Shown: positions 5,861 through 13,627 of the stretch, in pieces
Position numbering within the stretch: the stretch's first letter is position 1
Layout of the letters: the number at the start of each line of letters is the position of its first letter
Origin: an uncultured Bacilli bacterium
Lineage (GTDB): Bacteria > Bacillota_I > Bacilli_A > RF39 > UBA660
DNA length: 16,174 nt
Direction: 5' to 3'
Assembly: GCA_934086255.1 (NCBI GenBank)
Contig: CAKOIB010000018.1
Span: 1 to 16,174, forward strand
Position numbers and translations under genes: made by a program
The notes under the pieces: model-generated
Database searches by the model: none
Told to the model about the DNA's origin: nothing
The model's input: the letters and a program-made list of their open reading frames with translations, nothing else

Positions 5861-6703
5861 CTATACAAAAAATTGTTCTAACGTCTTAAACGAATAACCC
5901 CTTTGCTTTATATATTTTATCATTGTATCTAATTCATTTACTATATAATTATTAGTACCCAAACTATATATATTACCCTTCTTTAAATCTTTTTTTATAT
6001 TATCATATAAATAATTATCATATACATATTTAGGCTTAATAGTATTCATCTTATTATTTTTACATGTATTTAATATATCATAATCAACTTCATCAGTATA
6101 ACAATATCTTATATCATAATTAGAATACTTTTTCAATATCTTATTTGTCTTACTAAGATCAGTATCATTATATTTCATATCATACCCATAGTTTCCTATA
6201 TAATGCCCTTGCTTTATTATAGAATTAACTATATATGGAGATAATTCAATTACTTTACCATCAATAAAAAAAGTTGCTTTTATATTATTATCACTTAATA
6301 TAGTCAATATTTTATCTATATTATTACAATCAGATACTCTAAATACTAAAGATATATCCTGCCTATCAGTATTTATACCAATTATAAACTTATCCAAATT
6401 ATCCCTTATTAAATCATTAGGAAGATCCTCTTTATAAACATATAAGTTTTCATTATACTTACCCAAATTTTTCATTTTCATATAACTTTCTTTTACATTA
6501 ACCACTTTCCCTTTAGTACCTGATAATATATAATCATCATATATAACAGATTCCATTTTATATGTATTAAAATCATCCTGTTTACTTACTATCTCTATCA
6601 TTAATGGATCCTTACTCTTAGATATCTCAACCATTTTATCAGTATAATAAAAACTAAAACAAGTAAGAAATGCTATCCCTATCACCTGAAACATCTTCTT
6701 CAT
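5861..6703 (-). CDS. Degenerate polysaccharide deacetylase-like membrane-anchored protein
   Basis: The 280-residue protein has an N-terminal membrane anchor or signal (about 5-21) and a C-terminal NodB-like domain from about 108. Fold landmarks are kept: a strand at 117-121, the NIKATFFIDGK segment (140-150), the QGHYIGNYGYD region (165-175) and a final GYSFKTLEQFF helix. The catalytic motifs are not. The TFDDG motif reads FRVSD (121-125), and the HS/TxxH metal site reads NYGYD, so the metal-binding Asp and His are missing. It is probably a pseudoenzyme with a binding or structural role at the cell wall. The start is supported by GGTGAT before the ATG. An upstream terminator separates it from the next gene, and no clear promoter is visible. 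Confidence 0.7.
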   Translation of the reverse strand: MKKMFQVIGIAFLTCFSFYYTDKMVEISKSKDPLMIEIVSKQDDFNTYKMESVIYDDYILSGTKGKVVNVKESYMKMKNLGKYNENLYVYKEDLPNDLIRDNLDKFIIGINTDRQDISLVFRVSDCNNIDKILTILSDNNIKATFFIDGKVIELSPYIVNSIIKQGHYIGNYGYDMKYNDTDLSKTNKILKKYSNYDIRYCYTDEVDYDILNTCKNNKMNTIKPKYVYDNYLYDNIKKDLKKGNIYSLGTNNYIVNELDTMIKYIKQRGYSFKTLEQFFV

Positions 6704-6724
6704 AGTATCACCAATTAATTATAT

Positions 6725-6756
6725 GAAAAAAGAATAAGATTTTAGACCTTATTCTT
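6725..6756 (-). terminator. Terminator overlapping the stop of the 6749-7333 gene
   Basis: On the minus strand AAGAATAAG (6756-6748) pairs with CTTATTCTT (6738-6730), 9 bp, loop of 9 bases, followed by a T run. The gene's TAA stop lies inside the first stem arm. Confidence 0.8.
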
Positions 6757-7333
6757 GAACTATTTCAGCACTTTCTATCATGTAATTATTATTAGTATAC
6801 CTTACATTACTATTTTTAATAGTAATAGTAGCACTTTTATTATTATCTAAAGTAAACCTTATTCCACCCTCATTACAATTATTATATGGAACAACTTTCA
6901 TATCCTTTACTTTTCTATCCGATTTAACCTCAATAAAATCCATTTCATAATTTATAGAACTATCAACTTTAAAAGATGGATATTTATTTATAAAAACCTT
7001 TCCTTTTTTATTTAAAACATATAAATTAAACATTGAATTATCACTACAAGTTCTACTAGCAGAAATCTTAGCAACACCATATGGAAATGATTTACCAAGT
7101 TGTACTGCTGAGACTTCATTAACATATTTTAAAGTTGAATCCTCAATTTTAAAATATATATTTTTATTAAAGTAAACTATATTATTATCTTCTTTTATAT
7201 TTATACTATTATCATTATCTATTTTTTCTTTTTGCATATCACTTCTTACATATAAAATACCATATGTAATTAAAAATACACCACTTAAAAGAAGAAATAA
7301 TGCAAAATATCTTAAATTACTTCTTTTCTTCAT
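6749..7333 (-). CDS. Single-pass membrane-anchored protein of unknown function
   Basis: I do not recognise a family. The 194-residue protein starts MKKRSNLR, has one membrane segment (about 9-28) and then an extracellular-looking domain rich in Asn, Lys and Ser with two cysteines (SRTCSDNS and YNNCNEGG) that could form a disulfide outside the cell. Beta-strand-like alternation (VKDMKVVPY, GIRFTLDNN, SATITIKNS) suggests a small beta-sandwich. It has its own promoter and terminator, so it is expressed apart from rpmF and the deacetylase-like gene, although all three point the same way. Confidence 0.75.
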   Translation of the reverse strand: MKKRSNLRYFALFLLLSGVFLITYGILYVRSDMQKEKIDNDNSINIKEDNNIVYFNKNIYFKIEDSTLKYVNEVSAVQLGKSFPYGVAKISASRTCSDNSMFNLYVLNKKGKVFINKYPSFKVDSSINYEMDFIEVKSDRKVKDMKVVPYNNCNEGGIRFTLDNNKSATITIKNSNVRYTNNNYMIESAEIVQE

Positions 7334-7353
7334 ATCATCACTACCCTATAATA

Positions 7354-7382
7354 ATGATAATATTTATTTTAAAAAAAATCAA
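7354..7382 (-). promoter_or_regulatory. Promoter for the membrane-anchored protein
   Basis: The minus strand has TTGATT (7382-7377), a 17-base spacer and TATCAT (7359-7354). The -35 overlaps the T-run of the rpmF terminator. Confidence 0.45.
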
Positions 7383-7383
7383 G

Positions 7384-7406
7384 AAAAAAAGAATATTTCT
7401 ATTCTT
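7384..7406 (-). terminator. rpmF terminator
   Basis: On the minus strand AAGAATA (7406-7400) pairs with TATTCTT (7395-7389), loop GAAA, followed by a T run. The rpmF TAG stop spans the stem-loop junction. Confidence 0.8.
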
Positions 7407-7581
7407 CAACTTTCTTAATAACTTCTTTTCCCTTATATTCTCCACATGATTTACATACACGGTGAGATTTAACTATTGCACCACAACTAGGACACTTTGT
7501 TACTCCTTTTGCAGTAAGAGCCATATGTGCTCTTCTTGTTCTAGCCCTTGTCTTAGAAACTTTTCTTGCTGGAACTGCCAT
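7399..7581 (-). CDS. rpmF: 50S ribosomal protein bL32
   Basis: This 60-residue protein of the large ribosomal subunit begins MAVPARKVSKTRARTRR, the standard bL32 opening. It carries a zinc ribbon from two CxxC pairs (Cys30/Cys33 and Cys43/Cys46), so it is the zinc-binding form and not the cysteine-free paralogue made under zinc limitation. Length is typical. A near-consensus promoter lies upstream and a terminator overlaps the stop, so it is a single-gene unit. In many Firmicutes rpmF follows a DUF177 gene; here it follows a lipoprotein gene. Confidence 0.97.
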   Translation of the reverse strand: MAVPARKVSKTRARTRRAHMALTAKGVTKCPSCGAIVKSHRVCKSCGEYKGKEVIKKVEE

Positions 7582-7632
7582 TTATATCACTCCTTCTTCA
7601 TCCTATTTGACTAATTTGTCATTGCTTTATAA

Positions 7633-7661
7633 ATTATACACTATTGTTTAAAAAAATACAA
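7633..7661 (-). promoter_or_regulatory. rpmF promoter
   Basis: The minus strand has TTGTAT (7661-7656), a 17-base spacer and a perfect TATAAT (7638-7633). The leader of about 45 bases carries AAGGAG before the ATG. Confidence 0.8.
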
Positions 7662-7672
7662 GTTTTTTTTAA

Positions 7673-8122
7673 TTATTTACAAGTATAACCCTCTTTTTCT
7701 AAATCTTTTTTAGAATCATCATAAGTATCATAACCATCTTCAACATTTAATTCTTTTTTATCAGCATCCGTCATTTTATCAAGTTCCATTTTAATTGATA
7801 CCCCAACTTCTGAAGACGTATTGTTAACCTTATAATCTACTCCCTTTTTATTTTTATACTCTTTATCAAATGATTCCTTTAATGAATCTTCTAAAGTTTT
7901 AGCAAATCCATCTTGTTGTCCAGTTATATCAAATGATATATTCATATCAATATTAGTTACTTTGTTTTTATTAAACTTTGCCTTTATTAGTTCATTCATT
8001 TTCATACCTTCACTATCACTAGTTTTTGTACACTCTAATGTTTTTATATCTTCTGCACAACCTGATAAAGTTGCAATTGATAAAGCTAATACTCCAATTA
8101 CAAAATATTTTTTCCTTGTCAT
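7673..8122 (-). CDS. Small secreted lipoprotein of unknown function
   Basis: The N-terminus MTRKKYFVIG with a hydrophobic core ending LSGC (Cys22) is a clear type II lipoprotein signal, so the mature 128-residue protein is anchored by lipid outside the membrane. The mature part starts with an ECTKTSDSEG segment, has beta-like stretches (VTNIDMNISFDI, VGVSIKMEL) and ends GYTCK, so two cysteines may form a disulfide between start and end. The overall look recalls small YehR-like lipoproteins, but I cannot assign it. It has an extended -10 promoter and AAGGAG before the ATG. Confidence 0.8.
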   Translation of the reverse strand: MTRKKYFVIGVLALSIATLSGCAEDIKTLECTKTSDSEGMKMNELIKAKFNKNKVTNIDMNISFDITGQQDGFAKTLEDSLKESFDKEYKNKKGVDYKVNNTSSEVGVSIKMELDKMTDADKKELNVEDGYDTYDDSKKDLEKEGYTCK

Positions 8123-8146
8123 AATTAAAACTCCTTTTATATACTA

Positions 8147-8155
8147 AGTATAACA
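8147..8155 (-). promoter_or_regulatory. Extended -10 promoter of the lipoprotein gene
   Basis: The minus strand reads TGTTATACT (8155-8147), with a poor -35. The AAGGAG site and ATG follow within about 25 bases. Confidence 0.45.
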
Positions 8156-8177
8156 TTTAAACTAAATAAAAGAAACA

Positions 8178-8906
8178 CTATCTTATAGATTTTAAAAAAT
8201 CTTTTGACTTTAAGTAAAGCCCTGTATACCTTTCATAATATCCTTCAAGAAACTTATTAATTTCATACTTATTCTTATCTAGTATATTTAATTCCTTTAT
8301 TTTTGATATATCCACATAATAAAACATTCTAAGTAATTTTATTGTTTTAATATCAGTTACATATTCATTAGTATAACAATCTTTACAAACATACCCTCCA
8401 GAATCACTACTTATTGTCATTATCTCATTTTTAGAACCACATATACTACAACAATCCAATATCGGCTTTACACCAAGATATTCCAAAAACTTAAGCTCAA
8501 CAATATTAGTAATAATCATTGGATCAAATAAATCATTTATCTTTATAATAGCAGATTCCATTATATCAAATAAATCATAATTATTTGTCTCTTTAACCAC
8601 TTGATTAGTTAAATCCACCAAATACGCTAAATATCCAATTCTAGAAAAATCTGTTTTAATATTCTTCAACTCATCTATTATATCTACATCAATCAATACA
8701 GATAACCCATCTTTTTTATATGATATATAAAAATAACCATAAGTTAATTTTAATGAAACACTCCTTAGCTTACTTTTAATACTTCTACATCCTTTAGAAA
8801 TAACTCCAATCATCCCATATTCTTTTGTTAAAATATGTAATACTTTACTAGATTCTTTATAATTTATATCTTTAATTATTATTCCCTTTACTTTCTCTAT
8901 CTTCAT
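8178..8906 (-). CDS. recO: DNA repair and recombination protein RecO
   Basis: RecO helps RecR load RecA onto SSB-coated single-stranded DNA and anneals strands. The N-terminal OB-fold part (about 1-80) has the typical GIIIKDINYKESSKVLHILTKE-like opening, followed by a helical domain and a zinc site with Cys153, Cys156, Cys174 and Cys177. Length 242 matches the family. The ATG at 8906 is fixed by an in-frame TAG three codons upstream. The ribosome site is weak, but the gene overlaps the 3' end of yqzL by 35 bases, so translation is likely coupled. The position after era and yqzL is the standard Bacilli order. Confidence 0.95.
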   Translation of the reverse strand: MKIEKVKGIIIKDINYKESSKVLHILTKEYGMIGVISKGCRSIKSKLRSVSLKLTYGYFYISYKKDGLSVLIDVDIIDELKNIKTDFSRIGYLAYLVDLTNQVVKETNNYDLFDIMESAIIKINDLFDPMIITNIVELKFLEYLGVKPILDCCSICGSKNEIMTISSDSGGYVCKDCYTNEYVTDIKTIKLLRMFYYVDISKIKELNILDKNKYEINKFLEGYYERYTGLYLKSKDFLKSIR

Positions 8907-8985
8907 CTTTTTCTATTTCTTTCATAAAAAGATAATATTTTAAATCCCCAGTATTTTTAAACAATTTCCAAAGTATATCATTCAT
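8872..8985 (-). CDS. yqzL: YqzL-like small protein
   Basis: A 37-codon ORF starts at ATG 8985 with AGGTGA 5 bases upstream (a second in-frame ATG at 8988 sits too close to that site). The peptide reads MNDILWKLFKNTGDLKYYLF then MKEIEKD and an acidic tail. The pattern of aromatic residue, N/QTG, short gap, YLxxKExEK matches the small Bacillus YqzL protein, which sits in the same place between era and recO. Its function is not known. It is 31 bases after era and overlaps the start of recO, so it may mainly couple recO translation. Confidence 0.8.
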   Translation of the reverse strand: MNDILWKLFKNTGDLKYYLFMKEIEKDEDRESKGNNN

Positions 8986-9016
8986 CATTATCACCTAATA
9001 ATATAATGATACTTTT

Positions 9017-9901
9017 TTAATCATTTAATTCACAAATACCTAAATATTCAAAAATATTTTCTTTCTCTCTCCAATTTTTTATAGTTTTTACATATAATTC
9101 TAAAAACACCTTTTTCCCTAGCAATTCTTCAATTTCTACTCGTGATGCACTTCCAATCTTTTTTAACATAGAACCTTGTTTTCCTATAATAATTTTTTTT
9201 AGATTATCCCTATCCACAATAATTAAAGCATTTATATAAACACTATCTTTCTTATAAGAAATATTTTCAATAAGACATGTAATAGCATGAGGCACTTCTT
9301 CTTTTGTTAACATAAGCACCTTTTCCCTAATAATCTCACTTATCATAAAGTTTTCTGATACATTAGTAACAACATCATCATCAAAATACTTTATATCATC
9401 CTTTAAATGAGTTTTAATAACTTTAATAAGTTCCTTAATATTATCCCCTTTCAAAGAAGAAGTAGGAACTATATCAAGAAAATTATACATATCCTTTAAT
9501 TTAACTATTTCAGTAATCAATTTTTCTTTTTTTATTTTATCAGTTTTATTAAGTACTAAAATCACTTCTTTTTCTTCTTGTTTTAATTTATTTAAGATCT
9601 TTTCATCACCTTTACCAAATCCACCCGCTATATCTATAATAAACAAAACTATATCATTTTCCATTGCTTCATAAGCCTTTTTATTAAGAACTGTTCCAAG
9701 TTTATTAGATGCTTTAGCAATACCTGGAGTATCTACAAATACAATTTGAGTATCAGAATCATTATATATACCATAAATATTATTTCTAGTAGTTCCTACT
9801 TTATCACTAGTTATTGCAAGCTTTTTATTCATTATTTTATTAAGTAGTGTTGATTTACCTACATTAGGTCTTCCTACGATTGAAACAAATCCACTTTTCA
9901 T
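9017..9901 (-). CDS. era: Ribosome-assembly GTPase Era
   Basis: Era binds the 3' end of 16S rRNA and helps mature the 30S subunit. Seen in order: the G1 P-loop GRPNVGKST (10-18), a switch region with GTTRN, DTPG (57-60), NKTD (118-121), and a C-terminal KH domain (about 225-283) with the IIIGKQGSMLKKIG signature. Its 294 residues are normal for the family. The start ATG overlaps the cdd stop as ATGA, and the ribosome site is GGGGGT, which also encodes two C-terminal glycines of cdd. Confidence 0.98.
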   Translation of the reverse strand: MKSGFVSIVGRPNVGKSTLLNKIMNKKLAITSDKVGTTRNNIYGIYNDSDTQIVFVDTPGIAKASNKLGTVLNKKAYEAMENDIVLFIIDIAGGFGKGDEKILNKLKQEEKEVILVLNKTDKIKKEKLITEIVKLKDMYNFLDIVPTSSLKGDNIKELIKVIKTHLKDDIKYFDDDVVTNVSENFMISEIIREKVLMLTKEEVPHAITCLIENISYKKDSVYINALIIVDRDNLKKIIIGKQGSMLKKIGSASRVEIEELLGKKVFLELYVKTIKNWREKENIFEYLGICELND

Positions 9902-10272
9902 AATATACCCCCGAATTCATTAATACAAAAATCAGTATATTTATATTCTGTTACTTTATCTTCATCATAGATAAATATTTTTACATCTTTAGTAAAAAAC
10001 TCTGTAAATACTTGTCTACACAACATACAAGGAAAAGGATGTACTCCGGATGATGCAATATGTAATTCTTTAAAATCATTTTTTCTATAACCAGATGATA
10101 CAGCATTAAATATAGCAACACGTTCTGCACATACAGTAGCACCATATGAAACATTTTCAATATTTACCCCAGAAAACTCTTTATTATCATTAGTAACAAC
10201 AATTGCACAAACTTTATAGTTAGAATAAGGACTATAAGAATTATTTAATAATTTATTTAATTTTTCTCTCAT
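9898..10272 (-). CDS. cdd: Cytidine deaminase
   Basis: The enzyme deaminates cytidine and deoxycytidine to uridine in pyrimidine salvage. Zinc-site motifs are intact: CAER with Cys48 and catalytic Glu50, and PCMLCRQ with Cys82 and Cys85. Length 124 fits the tetrameric form. The gene starts 2 bases after the dgkA stop and overlaps era by 4 bases. The dgkA-cdd-era order is that of Bacillus. Confidence 0.97.
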   Translation of the reverse strand: MREKLNKLLNNSYSPYSNYKVCAIVVTNDNKEFSGVNIENVSYGATVCAERVAIFNAVSSGYRKNDFKELHIASSGVHPFPCMLCRQVFTEFFTKDVKIFIYDEDKVTEYKYTDFCINEFGGIL

Positions 10273-10274
10273 AA

Positions 10275-10679
10275 CTAACCCCTAAAAAACACCATTAATT
10301 TAGGTAAATAAATTAATATACCAAGAATAAATGCAAATATTGATGCAATTCCTACTGCTCCACTAGCGCAATCCTTAGCAACTTTGGCAAGTGGTTTTTT
10401 TTCAGTAGTAACTAAATCAACTACTGCTTCAATCGCAGTATTAATCATCTCAAGAGATAAAATCATTCCAATAAGAAGAATAACTACTAATCTTTCAGTA
10501 TATGATATACCAAGAATCATTCCAAGTATCATAGCAACAATTCCCATTACTAACATAACTATTATATTTTGTTCATGATAAAATGCATATCTAATTCCTT
10601 CATAACAATATTTAAAAGATAATGTAAATCTTTTAAAACTTTTCTTATTTTTCTTAAATATTTGTGAATCTTTTTCCAT
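10275..10679 (-). CDS. dgkA: Undecaprenol/diacylglycerol kinase DgkA
   Basis: This membrane kinase of 134 residues has three predicted membrane helices. Key motifs are present: SFKYCYEGIRYAFYHEQN near the amphipathic start, EMINTAIE with Glu77, Asn80 and Glu84, and AKDCASGAV (101-109). In Gram-positive bacteria this family phosphorylates undecaprenol, recycling the cell-wall lipid carrier. The start lies inside the end of ybeY (26-base overlap), with AGGAG about 10 bases upstream. Confidence 0.95.
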   Translation of the reverse strand: MEKDSQIFKKNKKSFKRFTLSFKYCYEGIRYAFYHEQNIIVMLVMGIVAMILGMILGISYTERLVVILLIGMILSLEMINTAIEAVVDLVTTEKKPLAKVAKDCASGAVGIASIFAFILGILIYLPKLMVFFRG

Positions 10680-11124
10680 TTAAAATCAACTCCTGTTTCT
10701 CAAACATTATTTTCTCATCTTCTTTTTCCATATGATCATATCCTAATAAATGAAGTAGGCCATGTATACTTAAAAAGCACAATTCCCTAATTAAAGTATG
10801 ACCATAATCCTTACTTTGCTCTATTGCTTTATCTACTGATATGTAGATGTCTCCAAGTACAGTTTTTGAAGAGTAGTTTTCTTCTTCTTTTTCATCAAGC
10901 AGTGCAAAACTAATTACATCTGTTACTCTATCAATATTACGATACTCTTTATTCAAATCATGAATAGTAGGGTTATCCACTAAAATAACATTAAAATATA
11001 TATCTTTTAACCCTTCCACTTTAATAGCATGATTTAATATCTTTTTAATACATCTAATTTCTTTTTTTAAATTATATTCTGTATTATTATAAATATTGTA
11101 ATTTTTTATACCATTAAAAACCAT
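10654..11124 (-). CDS. ybeY: Endoribonuclease YbeY
   Basis: YbeY is a metal-dependent RNase needed for 16S rRNA 3' maturation and ribosome quality control. The zinc motif HGLLHLLGYDH is complete (His121, His125, His131), preceded by the conserved NxxYRNIDRVTDVISF segment (61-73) and LGDIYIS. Its 156 residues are typical. GGAGGTG precedes the ATG. It overlaps both neighbours: the VanZ-like gene by 19 bases and dgkA by 26. Confidence 0.97.
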   Translation of the reverse strand: MVFNGIKNYNIYNNTEYNLKKEIRCIKKILNHAIKVEGLKDIYFNVILVDNPTIHDLNKEYRNIDRVTDVISFALLDEKEEENYSSKTVLGDIYISVDKAIEQSKDYGHTLIRELCFLSIHGLLHLLGYDHMEKEDEKIMFEKQELILNGKRFTNI

Positions 11125-11708
11125 ATTACACCTCCGACTAGTACTATTACTAATATATCAATTAACCACTCTTTTTTCAACCAATCTGGCAAAATATCTT
11201 CAAATCTATCAAATAATCTATATATGAAGTATCCAAGTAAAGCCCCAAGTACATTTAATATAATATCATCAACATCAAATACTCTACCTATAATTGACTG
11301 AATAAGCTCAATAGATAAAGATATAACAAAAGCATACCCCATTACCGAAAGTGGTCTTTTTAAATCTAAATAATGCGTTATATAAAGTCCATATGGTAAG
11401 AAAAGTAATAAATTACCAAATATATTTCTATAAAATAAATTACTTCCAAAATCATACCTTAATATCTCATTAAAAGGAATATAATTAGCACTACCCCATG
11501 ATACATCTTGATATGTAACAGCATGAAATAAACACAATATATAAAGTATAAATAATAAATTAAATATCTCTTTATACAAAATAGTTTTTTCATTATTCTT
11601 TCTAAGATAACCTACCCTTACCGTAATTGCCACAATAACAGCCATAGCAATCATTGGCCAAGAATATTTTAATATTAATAATACTTGTTCTTTTAATTCT
11701 ACTAGCAT
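11106..11708 (-). CDS. VanZ-like membrane protein
   Basis: The 200-residue membrane protein has about five helices and VanZ-family landmarks: NYIPFNEI followed by NIFGNLLLFLPYGLYI, then ISLSIELIQSIIGR, and DVDDIILNVLGALLGYF. VanZ proteins are associated with glycopeptide (teicoplanin) resistance in Enterococcus, but most chromosomal members have no known role. AAGGAG lies 5 bases before the ATG and overlaps the end of yqfD. It occupies the place that phoH and yqfF hold in Bacillus. Confidence 0.85.
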   Translation of the reverse strand: MLVELKEQVLLILKYSWPMIAMAVIVAITVRVGYLRKNNEKTILYKEIFNLLFILYILCLFHAVTYQDVSWGSANYIPFNEILRYDFGSNLFYRNIFGNLLLFLPYGLYITHYLDLKRPLSVMGYAFVISLSIELIQSIIGRVFDVDDIILNVLGALLGYFIYRLFDRFEDILPDWLKKEWLIDILVIVLVGGVIWFLMV

Positions 11709-11717
11709 ATTTGCTCC

Positions 11718-12869
11718 TTAATCACTACTTTCTTTAATTATTTCTGATTCTTTTTCCAAAGAAATATCTTCATAAGTTTTAATAAAAACCTCTATAAACA
11801 TTTTACCATTTTCTTTATAATTTTTCAAAACTTTTTCATAAATAATATATTCTTTATCTTTAAGTGATTTATTCATACTAGAAACAATATCATTATGTAA
11901 TATAGTTATCATCTCTTTATCAGTATACTTTTTCTTAACACTATAGGTATTTTTTTTATTTTGTACTTTTAAAGTAAACAAATTATTTTTAACTAAAACA
12001 CTTTCTTTTTCATTTGATATTTTTTTATTTATTTTAAATAACGATAAGTCTTTATTAAAAACACTTATAATTAATCTAATTTCTCCATCATCACTTTTAG
12101 TTAAAATACTTCTTGTATCACTCATATTAGCCTTTATTACATACCAAACCTCAGCATAAACAGTAGCATTTGATTTTACTCTTGCAACAACAGAATCATT
12201 TCTAAAGATATTACCTGATACAATTATATCTCCTTTTTTTACATAATCATCTTTATTTTTTAATATTTCTCCACTTGATGCATAGATATCTCTTATATAC
12301 CCGTTTTTAGAAGCCACAATATCAGTGGCATCATCACTAATAATTTTTTTATTTTTATCTTTTCTTTCTATTACTTTAACATTAAGTACTACTCCATTTC
12401 TTTCAAGTTCAATCCACTCTATCTTAGTTTTATTATCATTTTTAATTTTATTTTTAATATTTTCTAATTCATGATAATTTTTACTATAGCTATATAAAGT
12501 AATACCATTTTTTTCAAGTTCACTTTTTAAAAGAGTTTTTAATTCAGTACTCTCTGTTTCATAGTTTATAAATAGTACAAAGTTATTAAATAAAATAATC
12601 ATAAATATAGAAAGCAAAAAAAATATAACAAACATTCTATATCTTTTAAATAAGTATTTTACTCTATTTATTCCACTTGTTTTTATTATATTTATTTCGT
12701 AAGTAGTTTTTATATTTTTAATTTTTGTATAATTAATATATGTTGTTTTAAAAGTAATTACATTCTTTTCATATTCTATATCATATATATCAATACCAAG
12801 TTTAAATAACTTAGAAAGAATTCTTTTAGGATTCTTACCTTTTATTTGTATTACATAATAATTAATCAT
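11718..12869 (-). CDS. yqfD: Sporulation protein YqfD-like
   Basis: The 383-residue protein has an N-terminal cytoplasmic domain, one membrane helix (about 79-101) and a large outer domain containing GYIRDIYASSGEILKNKDD-like and VKKGDIIVSG segments, characteristic of the YqfD family. YqfD is required for normal sporulation in Bacillus and pairs with YqfC. The start follows AGGTGA, and the gap to yqfC is 3 bases, so the two are co-translated. Divergence from Bacillus YqfD looks considerable, but gene order supports the call. Confidence 0.85.
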   Translation of the reverse strand: MINYYVIQIKGKNPKRILSKLFKLGIDIYDIEYEKNVITFKTTYINYTKIKNIKTTYEINIIKTSGINRVKYLFKRYRMFVIFFLLSIFMIILFNNFVLFINYETESTELKTLLKSELEKNGITLYSYSKNYHELENIKNKIKNDNKTKIEWIELERNGVVLNVKVIERKDKNKKIISDDATDIVASKNGYIRDIYASSGEILKNKDDYVKKGDIIVSGNIFRNDSVVARVKSNATVYAEVWYVIKANMSDTRSILTKSDDGEIRLIISVFNKDLSLFKINKKISNEKESVLVKNNLFTLKVQNKKNTYSVKKKYTDKEMITILHNDIVSSMNKSLKDKEYIIYEKVLKNYKENGKMFIEVFIKTYEDISLEKESEIIKESSD

Positions 12870-12872
12870 AAA

Positions 12873-13106
12873 TCACCTATATTCTATTTTATCAATATTA
12901 CCCTTAATTAAGAGTTCATGATCATATAATTTATTTATAATTAAGTTAGAACCACTTATTAAAAGATTAAATGAAAAACAATCTATAAGTATTCTATCAT
13001 CATCAAATACTAAAATAGATTTATAGTTTACTATATTTACTTTATCTTTATATAAATTAATCTTTAAATTATCATCTTTTATATATTCAAGTATTTTAGA
13101 AAACAT
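12873..13106 (-). CDS. yqfC: YqfC/YabP-family protein
   Basis: This 77-residue protein shows the YabP/YqfC beta-rich pattern: NIVNYKSILVFDDDRILIDCF, then LLISGSNLIINKLYDHELLIKGNIDKIEY, with the typical SGxxLxIxxLxxxExxIxG motif. It is the expected partner of YqfD and immediately precedes it. AGGTGA lies upstream of the ATG. A terminator lies between yqeY and this gene; only a weak -10 (TACAAT) is seen, so it may rely on read-through. Confidence 0.8.
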   Translation of the reverse strand: MFSKILEYIKDDNLKINLYKDKVNIVNYKSILVFDDDRILIDCFSFNLLISGSNLIINKLYDHELLIKGNIDKIEYR

Positions 13107-13129
13107 GTAATCACCTAAATAATTGTATG

Positions 13130-13160
13130 AAAAAAAGACCTAATTAATGATTAAGTCTTT
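13130..13160 (-). terminator. yqeY terminator with the stop codon in its loop
   Basis: On the minus strand an 11-bp stem pairs 13160-13150 (AAAGACTTAAT) with 13144-13134 (one G-T pair), loop CATTA, followed by a T run. The yqeY TAA lies at the loop and stem edge. Confidence 0.8.
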
Positions 13161-13587
13161 CTTTAATAGAACTAGATAATTCTTTCATATCACATCTATT
13201 TTTTACTAAAGGAGTAATTTCTCTCATAACATTACCAAAATCTTTAATACTTTCTGCCTTAGTCGAAGAAATAACATTATCTATAATATCATTTAATTCA
13301 TCCTTACTTAGCATACTAGGCATATACTTCTTTAAAATATCTACTTCTTGTTGATATGATTCAACTAGATCCATTCTATTAGCATTCTTAAACTCCTCAA
13401 TTGAATCATTTCTCATTTTAATTTGTTTATTAATAACATCAAGATATAATTCATCATTTTCTTCTTTTTTGTTATTAATTACTTCAAGTTGTACCGCTCC
13501 CTTTACTGCTCTTAAGGTATTAAGTAATACTTTATTTTTTTCCTTCATTGCACTTATTAAATCATTTTTAATTGTTTCTTTTAACAT
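13144..13587 (-). CDS. yqeY: GatB/YqeY domain protein
   Basis: The 147-residue protein has the full YqeY pattern: LKETIKNDLISAMKEKNKVLLNTLR at the start, IKMRNDSIEEFKNANRMDLVE in the middle, EVDILKKYMPSMLSKDEL and a C-terminal DFGNVMREITP segment. The family resembles the tRNA-binding tail of GatB; its cellular role is not firmly known. It follows rpsU closely, as in Bacillus. AGGAGG precedes the ATG. Confidence 0.95.
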   Translation of the reverse strand: MLKETIKNDLISAMKEKNKVLLNTLRAVKGAVQLEVINNKKEENDELYLDVINKQIKMRNDSIEEFKNANRMDLVESYQQEVDILKKYMPSMLSKDELNDIIDNVISSTKAESIKDFGNVMREITPLVKNRCDMKELSSSIKERLNH

Positions 13588-13606
13588 AAATATCCTCCTT
13601 AAAATT

Positions 13607-13627
13607 AAAAAGAAAGATTAACTTTCT
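13607..13627 (-). terminator. Weak hairpin at the rpsU stop
   Basis: On the minus strand AGAAAG (13627-13622) pairs with CTTTCT (13616-13611), loop TTAAT, then TTTTT. The 6-bp A/T-rich stem suggests partial termination, tuning yqeY relative to rpsU. The rpsU TAA lies in the loop. Confidence 0.45.

Noticed and set aside
6718..6723. TATAAT-like box before the deacetylase-like gene
   Set aside because: The implied transcription start would fall inside or after the ribosome site, and there is no -35.
7654..7686. Repeat of TACAAGT around the lipoprotein stop as a terminator
   Set aside because: The two copies are in direct orientation, so they do not form a hairpin.
7962..8147. Plus-strand open frame across the lipoprotein signal region
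   Set aside because: Antisense shadow of the lipoprotein gene and its promoter; no ribosome site.
10384..10578. Plus-strand open frame within dgkA
   Set aside because: Antisense shadow of a conserved membrane gene.
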